64,000 nucleotides of DNA from G963677085 sp963677085 (lineage in GTDB: Bacteria > Planctomycetota > Planctomycetia > Pirellulales > Thermoguttaceae). This document shows, piece by piece, positions 36,436 through 44,983 of the stretch. The position numbers and the translations under genes were made by a program. The stretch's first letter is position 1. Each line of letters begins with the position of its first letter. The stretch spans positions 3,534,001 to 3,598,000 of the forward strand of contig CAXXFH010000004.1 in assembly GCA_963677085.2 (NCBI GenBank), in the 5' to 3' direction. The notes under the pieces were generated by a model. It had not been told where the DNA came from. It ran no database searches and saw nothing but the letters and a program-made list of their open reading frames with translations.

Positions 36436-38336
36436 ATCAGGAATTGGAACGCCCGCTCAATGTACGGTGGAAGGTTGAATGTGACACCAGGGTTCTCCAG
36501 CCGCCGTGCGAGATTGAAAGCGAATTCAGCCTTATATTCTTCGATTGGAGCAAAAGCTGCCTCCACGTCGAGGTTCTTTGACCCGGTGGCCTTCTTCAAG
36601 TTCTTGCCCAAAATGGGCCTCGTGTCGGTTATCGCACCAAGTAGTACAGTCTTGCCGGGGCCGGATCGGTTCGCAGCTATCACGTCCTTCTCAAACGTTG
36701 AGTTGTCCGTGACCTCAACGGTTATCAGTACGTTGTCCTCGTATTTGTCCTTTAGGGCGTCCGCTCGATTTTCTGTTTTCTTCCCGGTGTCCTGGTCGGT
36801 CAAGACGACACACTTGAGGAAGTACCCGTTGCGGACTACTTTCAGAAAGTGGCTGAAAGCAACACCATTCACATTCAACACGCTCGCCCCGATTCGTTCC
36901 AGGCTTTCTCCTGTGTGCAACTCGAACAAGCGAGGGATGAGCGTCTGCTCAGCTATACCTTCGACCAGGAGAAGCTTCCTGGCGAAAAACATGCGAGACT
37001 TCGTTGCGTCGAGATACAGGCTCAGGAATCGGACGGTATCACTTTCTTTGGTTGCGTCGATTCCATCGAGAATGTAGTGGCTCTTCAACGTGCCGGTGGT
37101 GTGGTCTGTGAACAGAATCACCGTGTTTTGCAGATTCAATTTTGCGGCAATGTGAGTCGAATGCGAAGTAAGAAGCAGCTGCATCCCCTCAGCATCGTCG
37201 TTTCGAATCGCCTCGATGTTGCGCCCCAAATGATCCTGGAGGTGTGGATGAAGATGTGACTCGGGTTCTTCAATGCCAACAACTCGAAAGAGGGTGGGCG
37301 AATCGCCGGGATGTGTGCCGGATGTCGTGCTCGGCTTGGCAAGCTGAGACAAAACAAGGGAGATGTACAGCAGATTGTTTCGGCCAAGGCCGTTTCGCTC
37401 CACGTTCACAGGATTGGTGCCGTAGACCATGCCGATTTTTTTGATGATCTCTGCGGCATCAGGTGACGAAAAAATGAAGTCAATCGTGTTGTCACCTTCC
37501 ACTGTTGCGAGCGACACACGTTCGAGTAGTTTGGCAACATCTTCCTTGATGCCCTTCAATGCAGTGTTCTTCTGAACGCATTCCTCCAATGCGAGCAATC
37601 GCTCTTTGAGGTCCACGTACTTCGAATCGTGCCCCTGCCGTAGAATCCTGTAGAGGAGGCGTTGCTCGCTGCTGGCGATGAGTTCCCGATGTGCATCACG
37701 CAACGCATCGAGTAGCTCAACCTTGAGCATTCGGAGAAATTGTGCATCGCATTCATTTGAAGGTCGCCCGCCGCCGTAGACGACATAGCGGTATTCACCG
37801 ATGGGGAACTCGACTCGCTTCCAAAGATCGTCGGGCGATGGTGTACGGGACTCTGCGTCAGCGGATTCGGATTCTGGCGTCGAATCCTCGACCGGCTCCA
37901 GTAACTCACGTTGCACGTTGACCCATTTTGCTCTGTCGAAGGATGAGCGGAGCGAGTAGCGATATGTGATTCGAGCTTCCGTCAGTGTGGCGTCGGAGAA
38001 CCAATCCCCGATCACTGCTTCCTGGTCCTCATTCATTCCTGTCAGAACCGCATCGACGACAACCTCTGGGAATTGGATATTCTCGGGAGGCACAGATGAA
38101 TCTGCGACCTGCTTCCGCAGGCGAGTCACCGAGTCGTAATTGAAGTCATCGAGTTGCAGCATCCGAGACTGTGCAACCGAAATCTCACCGCCAAAAAGCA
38201 GGCAGAGGGCGTTAAGGAGATTCGTCTTACCAACGTTGTTTTCGCCAAGAATGAGCGTGAACTGCTTCAGTGGTAAAACAAAGGCGGGTTCACCGAAGTT
38301 GCGGTAGTTTTGGATAGAGAGAGTCGCAATGTGCAT
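36432..38336 (-). CDS. gajA: Gabija GajA, OLD-family ATPase-TOPRIM nuclease
   Basis: The 634-residue protein has an N-terminal ABC-type ATPase (LILGENNVGKTNLLNALCLL; Walker B in VGIEEPESHLHPHLQDHL; TSHSTHIAAKL) with a long coiled insertion. A C-terminal TOPRIM domain follows, with LLVEGIAEQTLIPRLF (catalytic Glu) and VVLTDQDTGKK (DxD). This is the OLD/GajA layout; it nicks DNA when nucleotide levels fall. Somewhat longer than the type GajA (about 580). The TOPRIM residues look intact, so the system is probably functional. Confidence 0.9.
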   Translation of the reverse strand: MHIATLSIQNYRNFGEPAFVLPLKQFTLILGENNVGKTNLLNALCLLFGGEISVAQSRMLQLDDFNYDSVTRLRKQVADSSVPPENIQFPEVVVDAVLTGMNEDQEAVIGDWFSDATLTEARITYRYSLRSSFDRAKWVNVQRELLEPVEDSTPESESADAESRTPSPDDLWKRVEFPIGEYRYVVYGGGRPSNECDAQFLRMLKVELLDALRDAHRELIASSEQRLLYRILRQGHDSKYVDLKERLLALEECVQKNTALKGIKEDVAKLLERVSLATVEGDNTIDFIFSSPDAAEIIKKIGMVYGTNPVNVERNGLGRNNLLYISLVLSQLAKPSTTSGTHPGDSPTLFRVVGIEEPESHLHPHLQDHLGRNIEAIRNDDAEGMQLLLTSHSTHIAAKLNLQNTVILFTDHTTGTLKSHYILDGIDATKESDTVRFLSLYLDATKSRMFFARKLLLVEGIAEQTLIPRLFELHTGESLERIGASVLNVNGVAFSHFLKVVRNGYFLKCVVLTDQDTGKKTENRADALKDKYEDNVLITVEVTDNSTFEKDVIAANRSGPGKTVLLGAITDTRPILGKNLKKATGSKNLDVEAAFAPIEEYKAEFAFNLARRLENPGVTFNLPPYIERAFQFLM

Positions 38337-38478
38337 CGGAGCCGACTATCCTTTCTCGTCACTTGCCTGGGTTGGTGTCTTTATGATTCACTTCATTTAC
38401 AACGCCCCGAACATGGCGGCATTCGACGGTCGTCGTCGGTGTGCATAATCTTATTGACAATCGCAGCGACGAAAATAA

Positions 38479-39854
38479 CTAAATGCTATAGTCCAGTTCA
38501 TCATGGTCGGCAACCTCTGGCTCGTCCTGTGTTTCGTCTAGTTCTGCGTGCTGCACAGCGATAATTGCAGAATGATCTGCCTCCAGGCTTCGTTGAATAA
38601 TCTCACTCAATTCGGCTTCCTGGCCGAGGTGCGTGCCGATCCATCCATCTTGAACGAGTTGAACAAATAGATCATTACCAATGTAACGCCCGACATTGTC
38701 CCAGGTGATCCGCATCCCACCCTTTGGGCCCTTAATGCTATCCGCTTGAAGAAGCGACTCCATAAGAGACAAAGGCACGTGCATACCGGCAAGTGGCCTG
38801 GTGGACTCCGGCTGCAATATAATGCTGCCGCAAATCTTAAAGTAGAATGCCTCTCCTCCTAACCGGTAGTCGTTCGGGTCGGTGCTTTGTAACTTCTGGT
38901 GTTTCGCTGCAAATGCCTTCATGCGCAACAGTTCCTTGCGAAACTGCTTGTCGGTGGGCCGGAACCCTAGCGTTACTTTATCGCCGTTCTCTTCTTTGGA
39001 CATGCGTTTGTATTGGACGCTGACAAAGGAGCGATACTGATGATTATAGTGAATTAAGTCCACCCCAAGTGTATGCTCAATGGAGGTACGATTGCATTGA
39101 CTATCGTCATTCGCTCCTGCCCTCGGTGCGTTGTTCGGCACAACTCGACGGCTCCGACCTGCATGTCTTTCCACGGTAGCCAATCCCCAAACACATGCTG
39201 ATCATGCGCAATCATTATGTCCTCAATGACATTTGCCCCGGATATTTGGCGCAGAAACGGAGCCGGATGCTCCCCCTCGACTGGTTCGAGCGTTTGTAGT
39301 ATCGTTCGTACTGGATATCCAAAGATCCGTGCAGCGGTGAAAACGGCATCCTTCTCCTGTGCGACCGTCTCAAACACTGGACCGATATGCTTTACGCTAT
39401 GATCGTCACGATGAGACAGCAAAGCGTTAAGTGGCCCTGCCAAGTCGGGACGTAGCTCCAACACTGCGTCCCACGTTGCCAACCAGCTTCCTTGCGCAAT
39501 GCGCCCTCCAAGCCCACTGAACATGTTCTTAAGATGCCGTCGCAAACGTTTGGGAACCCTCGAAACGATCTCCTCACATGATAGAGAATCGAGATCGATG
39601 GCATGCGTAAACCGTACTGTAGCCTTGGCTGTTGCGACCCGCTGTCCTCTCGTTCCCACTGCCGCATAGTTAAGCACGCCGGGATCAAGTGACAGCAAAT
39701 AGATGTCCGAGCCCTTTAGGTCAAAGTCATAGATGCTGAGCACATCTGTGAATTCTCCTGTCTCTCGTAACCGTTCCTCAACCTCTCCTGCTCTCTTCGG
39801 TTCGAGTCTGCACAGGATTCCACGTTTATGGTGATCGGCTGAATCCACAGGCAT
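38479..39854 (-). pseudogene. Large unrecognised gene next to Gabija, one frameshift
   Basis: Two overlapping frames make one protein of about 458 residues if one G is restored in the GGGG run (CCCC on the plus strand, 39063-39066): PPLSIHLG continues as VDLIHYNHQYRSFVSVQYKR. The N-terminal half begins MPVDSADHHKRGILCRLEPK; the C-terminal half is mixed alpha/beta and ends in an acidic tail. I know no family. It lies 140 bp upstream of gajA on the same strand and may be a separate defence gene or an extra island component. Confidence 0.6.
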
Positions 39855-39897
39855 CTCTCATCTCCAATGCTAACGATGTCGTAGGCCAATTCGTTCG

Positions 39898-40024
39898 TCA
39901 ACCGACCATGACCTGCGCCCGAACCAGCTTGTCCACGAAGAACCGAAAGGCGTAGTCGCTGCCGCCGACCTCCTTGACCGCATGAAGTTCTGATCTGTTC
40001 GCTGCCAGTTCAATACGCCATTTT
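39898..40024 (-). pseudogene. C-terminal gene remnant
   Basis: A short frame reading WRIELAANRSELHAVKEVGG and SDYAFRFFVDKLVRAQVMVG before TGA looks coding but has no start codon; it overlaps the 3' end of the HNH-HIT gene. It is probably the leftover C-terminus of a deleted gene. Confidence 0.3.
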
Positions 40025-40983
40025 CCCTGGTATCACCCCTCGCACTCCGCCCCGTGGCTTAGCCGTGTCGCCCCGACGCCTCGGAATTAGGTGGATGTGG
40101 GCATGCATGATCGTCTGCCCTGCATCCTCACCGCAGTTCATGCCAATGTTAAACCCGGTCACGGTCGAGTCCTTCTGCTGGATGCGGCTTCGGAGGATGC
40201 GAAGCAGGTTGTTGGCGTCGATTCGTTCCTGCTCGACCATGCCAAACAGATCCGGCGTATGCCTGCGGGGCAGCACCAAGAGATGGCCCTGCGTCACGGG
40301 AAACCTATCCTCGATAGCCACGACTGACTCGCATTCTTCAACGATCTTCCCCTCGATACTGGGCATGCAGAAGTCGCAACCAGCAGCGGGTTGGCTGTCG
40401 GTCTCGCCCCTGAAGTCGGTCGAGTCCTTGTTACTCTTCGCACGGTTGCATTCGTCACAGAGGGCTTGGAGGTTCTCAAGGTCATTCGTTCCGCCACGGG
40501 ATCTCGGCTTGATGTGGTCCACTTGCAGCGGACGTTCCTTGTTGGTGATGCCGCAAAGGGCCAACGGCCATTGGCTGCCTTGAGAACTTCGTATCGCACG
40601 CTGTCGGGCACGGGGTCGGCTTCGAGCAACCGGTAATCCCAGACGCTCAATCCCCGTTTGGTTACGAAATCCTGAAGACGCTGCTCGCACAACATGCGAA
40701 TACGAGCCTTTTGCTCCAGGGTCAACTTTCCCGTGGTCAAACTGACCAGATCCCCCTCCCGTTCGACGACGCCGTGCTTCTTAAGCACCTTGAACGGCAT
40801 TTGCTTAATACGTTTCTCGTAGTAAAGCAATTGGCTCTCGTCCTGGATCAAAGACGCCTGGGCAAGTTGGCGGATCGTAGCGTGGCCACCGGCATCGACC
40901 AGACTCCGTATGAGCACGGGCTGGTAGACGTGGCTCATCGTCATCCTGTTCTGAATGAAATCAACAAGGTCTTCGTATTTCAT
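40010..40983 (-). pseudogene. HNH nuclease-HIT domain fusion, one frameshift
   Basis: Joining the two frames by restoring one C near 40572 gives about 325 residues with ANGRCALCGITNKERPLQVD. The N-terminus (MKYEDLVDFIQNRMTMSHVY) is a winged-helix-like region, the centre is an HNH nuclease (CALC, VDHIKPRSRGGTNDLENLQA, LCDECN), and the C-terminus is a HIT domain (EDRFPVTQGHLLVLPRRHT, then IMHAHIHLIPRRRGD with the His triad). HIT enzymes cleave nucleotide phosphoanhydrides. The combination of a DNA nuclease and a nucleotide hydrolase suggests a defence role (inference). Confidence 0.7.
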
Positions 40984-41036
40984 GGCCGAGCCTTTATCGC
41001 CACATTGCCGGTCACCGCCGTCCTTTTTATGCCGAC

Positions 41037-42005
41037 CTACCCATCCCTGCCAGCCTCCAGGAACAGTTCACGACGATGGTAGGCGAGGTAGTGCTGTTGG
41101 TTCGGTGTAAACGGCCCGCTATCGTGCTCCTCAGTCGGAATGCCTAGACGATGAACAGTATCCAGATCGACCGCAGGCGACACGAGCAAGATGCCCGTGT
41201 CTTGGAATGAAATGAAGCCCCTGTCGAACAGATGGTCCACGTTCGGCGAGAGCAGCAGGCCGTTCTCACCGTCTAGCCGCTCCTGATTGGTCGAAGACCG
41301 CCAGGGTTTGATGTGGGATGCAATCAGAAACCGGTCATCGGAGATGCCGGTGACCCGGCACTGATGTTCGAACTTGGTGACATTCTCTCGGAACTTGCCC
41401 TGGCCCCGGCGTGCCATCACAAGCTGCTGCCTGACCGTCGATTCGATGTCGGCGGCCCCCTGAATCTCCGACTCGATCTGGCTTTCGACTTCGCCCAGCA
41501 TGGCATCCCGCCGTGTGTCGTCGGGAGTGACTTCAGGAAGGCTCAAGTCGCTCCCAGCCGACGCCAACAAATCCTGAAGAAGCTGCGCAAATTCGGGCGT
41601 AATCTCAGCAAGGTAAACGGACTGGAGGCCATCGCCGCTTTGCTGCAAGGGAGAGTATTTGTCTGGCAGGAGTGGCCGGATTCGCTCAATGTGATCCTTG
41701 GGCCTTGTGGGCGAGGCCATGTCGGTGTAAGTCACATCGACTTTCCAACCGATCTGGTCCCAATTCTGCCCGAGGGAGCCAAATTCGCCGGGCTTCGGAG
41801 CTTCGTAGCAGTTCGATGCCGCTATGCCGATGGCGACGATTCGGGTGTCCCGAAACGAAAACACCAAATCGCCCGGCGCAACGTCCCGCATGTTCTCGTA
41901 GAACTGGTTGCGGGCACCGTTCTGGTTGCGTTTGGGCGACCACAAGTAGCCGCCCGCCCGCTCCTGTTTGTATGTCTGGTTCTGATTCACCCACCAGTAA
42001 CGCAT
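41037..42005 (-). CDS. HNH endonuclease with EVE-like N-terminal domain
   Basis: The 322-residue protein starts MRYWWVNQNQTYKQERAGGY and continues with RDVAPGDLVFSFRDTRIVAI, resembling EVE/PUA-type modified-base readers. The C-terminal part is an HNH_2 nuclease: RVTGISDDRFLIASHIKPW, ENGLLLSPNVDHLFDRGFIS. EVE-HNH proteins are type IV-like restriction enzymes aimed at modified DNA. The ATG chosen gives the EVE start; the longer open frame overlaps the gene behind it. No methylase partner is present. Confidence 0.82.
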   Translation of the reverse strand: MRYWWVNQNQTYKQERAGGYLWSPKRNQNGARNQFYENMRDVAPGDLVFSFRDTRIVAIGIAASNCYEAPKPGEFGSLGQNWDQIGWKVDVTYTDMASPTRPKDHIERIRPLLPDKYSPLQQSGDGLQSVYLAEITPEFAQLLQDLLASAGSDLSLPEVTPDDTRRDAMLGEVESQIESEIQGAADIESTVRQQLVMARRGQGKFRENVTKFEHQCRVTGISDDRFLIASHIKPWRSSTNQERLDGENGLLLSPNVDHLFDRGFISFQDTGILLVSPAVDLDTVHRLGIPTEEHDSGPFTPNQQHYLAYHRRELFLEAGRDG

Positions 42006-42021
42006 AGCCGTTCTGCCTTCC

Positions 42022-42467
42022 CTATGGCTCCGCTTGCTCGAATTCCACCCATCCTCCGGCCCGCACTTCAAACCCGCCATACGCCACCTGACTCCGAACG
42101 ACGCCCTCACCATCAATCAGCAGAACTTCACCCCCATCGTTGCTCAAGGGCATCGTCGGCTCGGTCATGGTCACGGTCAGCCTACCCTTGCCCACCACCT
42201 TGCCCGCCAGCCGGAACTCGTTCCTGGCCCGATCCCTCAGCTTCCATCCATCGAGATCCAAAGCGTTTTCGTTTGAGTTGGCGATGAACACTTGCTCATG
42301 CCCTCGGTCCTCACCCTTGGGATTCGACAGCAGGGCGACGATCTCAATGTTGCTGACGACGACATTAAATTGACCAACTGCACAACCCTGTGATCTCGTC
42401 TGAGTGGCCCCGAGGCTTCTTGCCCTCTATTCTGCGGCGTCTTCTTCGTGGCTCGCTTCTTCGCCAT
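42022..42467 (-). pseudogene. Lamin-tail-domain protein, one frameshift
   Basis: A frame starting inside the 3' end of the DUF4276 gene (MAKKRATKKTPQNRGQ) runs to VVQLVN and, after restoring one T near 42367, continues as FNVVVSNIEIVALLSNPKGE. The rest is a lamin tail domain: VFIANSNENALDLDGWKLRD, GKGRLTVTMTEPTMPLSND, ending EFEQAEP; about 148 residues. Such domains bind DNA or membranes, often beside nucleases. The ATG overlap couples it to the ATPase-DUF4276 pair, so it is a candidate third component. Confidence 0.6.
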
Positions 42468-43143
42468 CTTCGGCCTCCGTCCCCAATTCCTCCATGGCAG
42501 CTACCCACTCGTCAAAGTGAGGACACTCTTTTCGCATCAACTCAATCGTGATCCTCCTAGAAGCCAATAATCCGTGAAATGGTTTCCGGTAGTTGTGAAA
42601 GAGCCTGCCGATGCGCTTCGATGGTGCGGTGGTTGGGTTATCGTTGATCTCTTCCGGCGTGTCGAATTCGTCTCGAATAGACTGTAAGTCCTCCGCCATG
42701 TCCGGCTCACGCATGACATGACTCAATGCTGCCGGTTCCGAAAACAGCAATGCCTCGAACTCATGCATCTGGATGTATGGGAAGAGCCTTCGCTCATCGA
42801 TGTCTGCACCGAGTTCAGCTAGAACCTTCTCCCTGATCGCTCGCTCAACGTGCGGAGCTTTATTGTGATGCGTCAAGCGCTTCGCCCGTATCCTGCCCGG
42901 CCACTCATCGGGCATTCCGTAGAAATCAAACATCGTTGTGACGTATGTGTCCGATTCCTGTTTGAGTAGGCTCAGCATGTCGTTTTGGGCTCTCCTGAAA
43001 GAAGTGGCCCCGCCCTTGCTGCCCGGCTTTCCAACAAGACGTGCCGACAATATGACTCCCTTCCAACCCAGCCATGGGGCCAGAACGTCACGGATGAAAG
43101 TCCGCTCGGTCTGCCCTTCGACGACAGCGATGACCCTATTCAT
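42427..43143 (-). CDS. DUF4276 TOPRIM-like protein
   Basis: The 238-residue protein begins MNRVIAVVEGQTERTFIRDV, with the Glu-containing strand typical of DUF4276 and RloB/AbiLii-like TOPRIM proteins. TTMFDFYGMPDEWPG carries the D-x-Y part, and PYIQMHEFEALLFSEP is the family hallmark. Its ATG overlaps the ATPase stop by 8 bp, so the two are coupled. ATPase plus DUF4276 pairs occur in defence islands and recall PARIS and AbiL in layout. It is probably the toxic nuclease arm. Confidence 0.82.
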   Translation of the reverse strand: MNRVIAVVEGQTERTFIRDVLAPWLGWKGVILSARLVGKPGSKGGATSFRRAQNDMLSLLKQESDTYVTTMFDFYGMPDEWPGRIRAKRLTHHNKAPHVERAIREKVLAELGADIDERRLFPYIQMHEFEALLFSEPAALSHVMREPDMAEDLQSIRDEFDTPEEINDNPTTAPSKRIGRLFHNYRKPFHGLLASRRITIELMRKECPHFDEWVAAMEELGTEAEDGEEASHEEDAAE

Positions 43144-44254
43144 GCGACGGGCCTCCACCGTACACGTTCTTTTGCCACAGGTCAGCAAGCGTGTAGTCCT
43201 CGGTCATCCAGTCGCACAGTTCGTCCTTGCTGAGCCGACGAAATACTGACTCGCCTTCATCACGCTCGATAACGACGATGTGTTCCGGCTCGAAGGCGTT
43301 GAGCAAGGGAGCCGACTGTGTGGACAGAATAATCTGTGTTCGATCTTGGGCCTGCAAGATCAAGTTGGCCAATACATCAAGGGCGTAGGGGTGAAGACCA
43401 AGTTCCGGTTCATCAATCAGGATCGTCGCTGGCGGGTTCGGCTGTAGCAGAGCCGTAGTCAGTGCGATGAAGCGAATTGTGCCGTCTGATAGTTGGCTGG
43501 GATGGAAGGGATAATCACTTCCCTTTTGATTCCACTCAAGCTGTAGCGCCTTATCCTTCTTCTGTTTGATCGGCTTCAACCGAAAGTCGTCGAAGAACGG
43601 GGTTACAAGTCGAACGGTCTCCCGTATCAGGTCATACGTATCTTCCTCCTCTTCCTTCAGCCAGTAAAGGAAAGGAGCAAGGTTTGCGCCATCTGGTCTC
43701 AGTCGATCCGTATCCCGAATAGAGCACGTGCGCCGTAATGCAGCGGTCTCGCTCGTATCGTGGAAATGGTAGACGACCCAGCTAGAGATCGCCTCGTAAA
43801 TATGCTCGCAAATTGCCTTGTTGTGCGTGTCCTTGTCGATCTGTTCCTTCAGTTTCGATTCGCTTTGGCCTGATCCGATGGAGCGATCAACATCTCGGGT
43901 CCAACCGGGCGTGCCTTCGTACTTGATTCGCTCTGTCTCAAACATGAGCCGATTGTCATTGGTCGGCTCAAGGACGACCTTGTAGCCATTTACGCCAAAC
44001 TCAAGGCTGGCCTCGATTTTATCTGTGACCTGCGGGCCAAGGTACAAGAACATGTCGGCCCCGCCAGCCTTGTTGACGGCTCTTTCCAATCGGCATTCCA
44101 CGAGTTCACGCAAGAGCCGGAAGAAGCTCACGAAATTTGTCTTCCCGCAGCCGTTTGCACCGATCAAGATGTTGATTGGCTCAAGCTGGAACCCCTCAAG
44201 GGCTCGTATCGACTTAAACCCCCGGAGCGAGATTTCCCGTATCGGTCGTTCCAT
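43136..44254 (-). CDS. AAA ATPase of an ATPase-DUF4276 defence pair
   Basis: The 372-residue ABC/SMC-like ATPase has Walker A INILIGANGCGKTNFVSFF near residue 30, a signature-like SDGTIRFIALTTALL, Walker B ATILIDEPELGLHPYALDVL and the H-loop IILSTQSAPLLNAF. It is of the AAA_15/AAA_21 type that senses phage triggers in PARIS- and AbiL-like systems. I use the ATG, not the GTG directly before it. It is coupled downstream to DUF4276 and upstream to a very short frame. Confidence 0.85.
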   Translation of the reverse strand: MERPIREISLRGFKSIRALEGFQLEPINILIGANGCGKTNFVSFFRLLRELVECRLERAVNKAGGADMFLYLGPQVTDKIEASLEFGVNGYKVVLEPTNDNRLMFETERIKYEGTPGWTRDVDRSIGSGQSESKLKEQIDKDTHNKAICEHIYEAISSWVVYHFHDTSETAALRRTCSIRDTDRLRPDGANLAPFLYWLKEEEEDTYDLIRETVRLVTPFFDDFRLKPIKQKKDKALQLEWNQKGSDYPFHPSQLSDGTIRFIALTTALLQPNPPATILIDEPELGLHPYALDVLANLILQAQDRTQIILSTQSAPLLNAFEPEHIVVIERDEGESVFRRLSKDELCDWMTEDYTLADLWQKNVYGGGPSHE

Positions 44255-44391
44255 CACACGTCCTCCATGTCGAACATGTGGAGTCTGTTTGGTTGAGCGC
44301 TGACTTCATGCCACATTGACCGCCAGCAGAGCATCGCTTCTACGTCACATCGCATCTGCGGCGTTTTCTTACCGGCTCGTTTCTTTGCCAT
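44254..44391 (-). CDS. Short leader-like ORF, 45 codons
   Basis: A frame starting MAKKRAGKKTPQMRCDVEAM ends with TGA sharing one base with the ATPase ATG. Its first 12 residues resemble the start of the lamin-tail gene (MAKKRATKKTPQ) at the other end of the operon. It may be a tiny coupled gene or a remnant of a duplicated lamin-tail gene start. Confidence 0.4.
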   Translation of the reverse strand: MAKKRAGKKTPQMRCDVEAMLCWRSMWHEVSAQPNRLHMFDMEDV

Positions 44392-44503
44392 CAGAATGCT
44401 CCAACGTCATCCATGGAAAAGCCAGCGAGACTTCCGATTGTCTGTTCCAACCGCCACTCTGGGTCTATAAAGGACAGATTATTATCATTGCCGTCACTCT
44501 TCT

Positions 44504-44529
44504 GCGGCCCAGGCCACCGCCTGGGCCGC
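44504..44529. other. Perfect GC-rich hairpin
   Basis: Arms GCGGCCCAGG and CCTGGGCCGC (10 bp) with a 6-base loop lie just after the stop codon of the minus-strand HTH gene. There is no T-tract, so it is a stabilising hairpin or weak terminator. Confidence 0.55.
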
Positions 44530-44530
44530 C

Positions 44531-44752
44531 CTATCGTGGTTTCTTCAGTTCGGTCGGTTCCTTCTTCTCCGGTTGCTGCACCCGCCTGAGCAGTTCGTCG
44601 AGGTCTTTCTGCCGGAACAGTCGGTATCCGTTCACCGGATGCCGAAATGCCGTGATCTTCCCGGCGTTCTCCCAGTTGCGGAGCGTCTTCGACGATACGC
44701 CCAGGTATTCGGCGGCTTCCGAAATCCGCAAAAAGTCTTTGAGTTTGTCCAC
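44531..44752 (-). CDS. MerR-like HTH DNA-binding protein
   Basis: The 73-residue protein is a winged HTH of the MerR/excisionase type: FLRISEAAEYLGVSSKTLRN, then WENAGKITAFRHPVNGYRLF with the wing. A lysine-rich tail follows. There is no effector domain. It is the outermost gene of the minus-strand ATPase-DUF4276 group and a candidate regulator, or an excisionase of an element remnant. Confidence 0.8.
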   Translation of the reverse strand: MDKLKDFLRISEAAEYLGVSSKTLRNWENAGKITAFRHPVNGYRLFRQKDLDELLRRVQQPEKKEPTELKKPR

Positions 44753-44983
44753 TTGACCGTCTCCTTGCAGGTCTCCTCATCCTTGGCCAACCTTACCGAT
44801 GTTGGATGCGAATGTAAATCAGCCCCCAGGCGGCACTTGCGGATTTTCGACACACCTGGGAGGACCAATCATTACCAGAGGGCTCTAGGTTGCCTATTTT
44901 ATGATTCCGTGGGCCCTCTCCCGGTGCCGGTCCCGGCCCCGGCACCATGACCGAACCAAGTGCGGCGGGCCGCCGACGCTACA

